Assembly: GCA_019750295.1 (NCBI GenBank)
Contig: JAIEOS010000002.1
Location: 87,510-151,509, forward strand
Length of the DNA stretch: 64,000 bases
From: Bdellovibrionales bacterium
GTDB lineage: Bacteria > Bdellovibrionota > Bdellovibrionia > Bdellovibrionales > JAGQZY01
Direction of reading: 5' to 3'
In this document: positions 62,085-64,000 of the stretch, piece after piece
How positions within the stretch are numbered: the first letter of the stretch is position 1
How the letters are laid out: each line of letters starts with the position of its first letter
Position numbers and translations under genes: made by a program
The notes under the pieces: model-generated
The model's database searches: none
What the model was told of the DNA's origin: nothing
Seen by the model: only the letters and a program-made list of their open reading frames with translations

Positions 62085-63296
62085 CTAAATGATAACTTCT
62101 TCAGGGAGTGCATGGTGATTGTACGTGGACGCCATACTCATGCCATAGGCCCCGGCGTCCATCAAGGCGAGCCAATCGCCCTCTTTGGGAGTGGCCATGG
62201 CTCGATCGGCTCCTAAGACATCCGAAGATTCGCAGATCGGTCCCACCACATCAAAGTTTTTCATCGCCCCCTTCAGCTGAGGCTTCAACGGAAGAATACG
62301 ATGGTGAGCTTTATAAAGAGACGGCCGCATGATGTGATTCATTCCCGAATTAACGACGATAAAGTTTTTAAAACCATTATCTTTAATATATTCCACGCGA
62401 GTGCAGAGAATGCCTGAACGTCCCACAAGAATTCGACCGGGTTCGGTCAAAAGCTGTCCCGGAAATTGACTGAGTAAACTCTGAAGGCCTTCCCCATAAG
62501 TTTTTAGAAACGCCAATTCGTCGCTTTCATCTTCACTCAAATAATTGATACCGACGCCGCCGCCAATGTCTAAATTTTTTAAGGGAACCCCTTGGCGAAC
62601 CAGGGATTCGTAAGTGGTCAGTAAAGATTTTGCCGAATCCATCATCGGGGAGATTTCGCGAATTTGCGACCCGATGTGAGCACTTATCCCTTGAAGCTCG
62701 AGCCACGGTTGATTTTTTTTAATGATCTGCAGAGCTTTTTTAATTTGCTCCTCAGGAATCCCGAATTTATTTTCGCGAAAGCCCGTGGTTATATACGGGT
62801 GTGTGTCGACTTTGATGTTGGGATTCAAACGGATGCCTAGGCGCACTTTCTTTTGAAGCTCAGTGGCGATTTCGCCAATGCGAGAAACTTCCGACAAGCT
62901 CTCAACGTTGATCTGATAAATGTCCTGCTCGATGGCCTGGCGAATTTCGGTTTTACTCTTACCTACACCCGAAAAAATAATATCGGACGGCGCAAAGCCG
63001 TGCTTCAACGCCCAGTTCATTTCCCCGCCGGAGACCACGTCGGCTCCGATTCCATTTTTTTTGAAGAGATCAAGGATCTTCGGGTGCGAATTGGCCTTGA
63101 GCGCATAATGAATTTTATTTTTGAGAGGACCCAGGCTAGATTTGAGCGCATTGATTTTGTTCTGGATGGAATCGAGAGAGTAAATATAAAAGCCGTGATC
63201 ACGTCCCTCCGTCAGAGAATGGAGTTCAACAGCAGTTCCGTCGGCTTTTCGCGCGCAGAGAGAATTTTCTTTATAAAAATAAGAGGAGGTCATCAT
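62085..63296 (-). CDS. lysA: Diaminopimelate decarboxylase
   Basis: LysA makes lysine from meso-diaminopimelate with PLP. Lys67 (HYALKANSHP) forms the Schiff base; GADVVSGGEMNWAL, FSGVGKSKTEI, SAHIGSQI, LDIGGGVGINY, TEPGRILVGRSG and GPICESSDVLG are all present. AGGAGGTC lies just before the start. ATG 63296 (or 63293) overlaps the lysC stop, so both form a lysine operon. Confidence 0.97.
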   Translation of the reverse strand: MMTSSYFYKENSLCARKADGTAVELHSLTEGRDHGFYIYSLDSIQNKINALKSSLGPLKNKIHYALKANSHPKILDLFKKNGIGADVVSGGEMNWALKHGFAPSDIIFSGVGKSKTEIRQAIEQDIYQINVESLSEVSRIGEIATELQKKVRLGIRLNPNIKVDTHPYITTGFRENKFGIPEEQIKKALQIIKKNQPWLELQGISAHIGSQIREISPMMDSAKSLLTTYESLVRQGVPLKNLDIGGGVGINYLSEDESDELAFLKTYGEGLQSLLSQFPGQLLTEPGRILVGRSGILCTRVEYIKDNGFKNFIVVNSGMNHIMRPSLYKAHHRILPLKPQLKGAMKNFDVVGPICESSDVLGADRAMATPKEGDWLALMDAGAYGMSMASTYNHHALPEEVII

Positions 63297-64000
63297 TTAT
63301 CGAGACCGAACTCCGTATGAAGACCTTTTACCGCGTCCTCAAGGCGAGTTCTTGCGACCACGGCACTCATTTTAATGTCCGAGGTGGTCACCATTTGAAT
63401 ATCGACGTTGTGCTTTTTAAAAACATCAAAAAAGCGCGCGGCGACGCCGGGGTGAGAGAGCATCCCTACACCAACGATAGAGACTTTGGCCGCATCTTGC
63501 ACCACTTTGAGAGTGGCTTCGCGAGTGGCCACGTCTTCGAGCACCGCTTTGGCATTGGTTAAATCTTCGTCGGGGACTGAGAAAGCAATACGTTGGCCGA
63601 CAGCGCCCTTTGATTGCGAAATAATATCGATGACGATGTCTTTATCCGCTAACTTTTTAAAAAGGTCGGCGAGGAAAGCCACTCCTTCGGGAACAGGTTC
63701 AGCACTGAGCACAACAATTTTAGCATCGTGGGTGATTGCGGATACGACGGGGGCTTCCATAGTAGTATTCTCCTCTTTGATCCAAGTCCCTTCCGTTTGC
63801 GTAAAGGTGGATCTCACGTGAATGGGAACTTTGTATTTAGCGCCGATTTCGACGCAGCGAAAGTGAAGAACTTTTGAGCCGAGAGCGGCCATCTCCATCA
63901 TTTCGTCATAGGTTAAACTTTGAATTTTTTGAGCCGTAGGAACCACGCGAGGATCGGCGGTGTATACGCCATCAACGTCGGTGAAGATTTCGCAGTCCAC
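63293..64000 (-). CDS. lysC: Aspartate kinase, C-terminal part (cut by window edge)
   Basis: The frame is open at the right edge. It carries the end of the kinase domain (EIFTDVDGVYTADPRVVPTAQKIQSLTYDEMMEMAALGSKVLH) and two ACT domains (from AKIVVLSAEPVPEGVAFLADLF, then VSIVGVGMLSHPGVAARFFDVFKKHNVDIQMVTTSDIKMS). The latter bind the feedback amino acids. It overlaps lysA by ATGA on the same strand. Confidence 0.96.
   Translation of the reverse strand: MDCEIFTDVDGVYTADPRVVPTAQKIQSLTYDEMMEMAALGSKVLHFRCVEIGAKYKVPIHVRSTFTQTEGTWIKEENTTMEAPVVSAITHDAKIVVLSAEPVPEGVAFLADLFKKLADKDIVIDIISQSKGAVGQRIAFSVPDEDLTNAKAVLEDVATREATLKVVQDAAKVSIVGVGMLSHPGVAARFFDVFKKHNVDIQMVTTSDIKMSAVVARTRLEDAVKGLHTEFGLDK

Noticed and set aside
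1..64000. CRISPR arrays, rRNA operons or known defence loci
   Set aside because: No regularly spaced direct repeats, no rRNA sequence and no cas, restriction-modification or abortive-infection signature was seen.

Overview
The window looks like chromosome of a Gram-negative, non-fermenting deltaproteobacterium-like organism, most probably a member of the Bdellovibrionota (Bdellovibrio relatives). This is inferred from many lipoproteins and secreted peptidases, a fibre protein ending in an S74 autochaperone, PilZ and multi-PAS/GAF signalling proteins, and gene style; no rRNA is present to settle it. Most genes have ATG, GTG or TTG starts with GGAG-type ribosome binding sites, and many neighbours overlap by ATGA or TAATG.

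Layout. 1-8.9 kb: signalling and envelope genes (PilZ fragment, YceI-like protein, OPT transporter, large hybrid histidine kinase, tRNA-Leu(CAA), beta-barrel protein, SurA-like protein, GNAT acetyltransferase). 8.9-20.1 kb: the conserved translation/transcription/RNA-decay cluster rimP-nusA-infB-rbfA-truB-rpsO-pnp, followed by an M16 peptidase, dut and a Fur/Zur-family regulator. 20.1-23.4 kb: small envelope genes of unknown role. 23.5-30.3 kb: mutL-miaA-yicC-gmk-rpoZ-rel/spoT. 30.3-38.6 kb: peptidases (one apparently split by an in-frame stop), hutI, a cinA-like gene, an RlmI/RlmK-like methyltransferase, a second Fur-family regulator and a NYN-domain protein.

38.6-48.4 kb holds an integrated mobile element of about 9.7 kb inserted at the 3' end of tRNA-Arg(UCG). 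It is bounded by direct repeats of the tRNA end (GGGTGCACCA). It carries a large serine integrase, a Rep-like protein, a small serine resolvase divergent from a ribbon-helix-helix protein, an XRE regulator, and a cargo of three lipoproteins. The integrase reading frame runs out of the element into the tRNA, which encodes its last 21 residues in antisense. In the excised circle the same frame would have a different 17-residue tail, supplied by the other end of the element. This is the most unusual feature of the window.

48.4-64 kb returns to host genes: a metzincin-like lipoprotein, DUF2177, DUF4097, an FAD oxidoreductase/DUF1365/GST operon, a lipoprotein plus S74 fibre-like protein pair, DUF2959, DUF4112, a beta-propeller lipoprotein plus barrel plus DCC operon, an EF-hand protein, lysA and the 3' part of lysC.

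Two further oddities are very long perfect inverted repeats in intergenic DNA: 45-bp arms before rpsO-pnp and 34-bp arms with a 5-nt loop before mutL. All functional calls come from reading protein and DNA motifs by eye; no database search was run.
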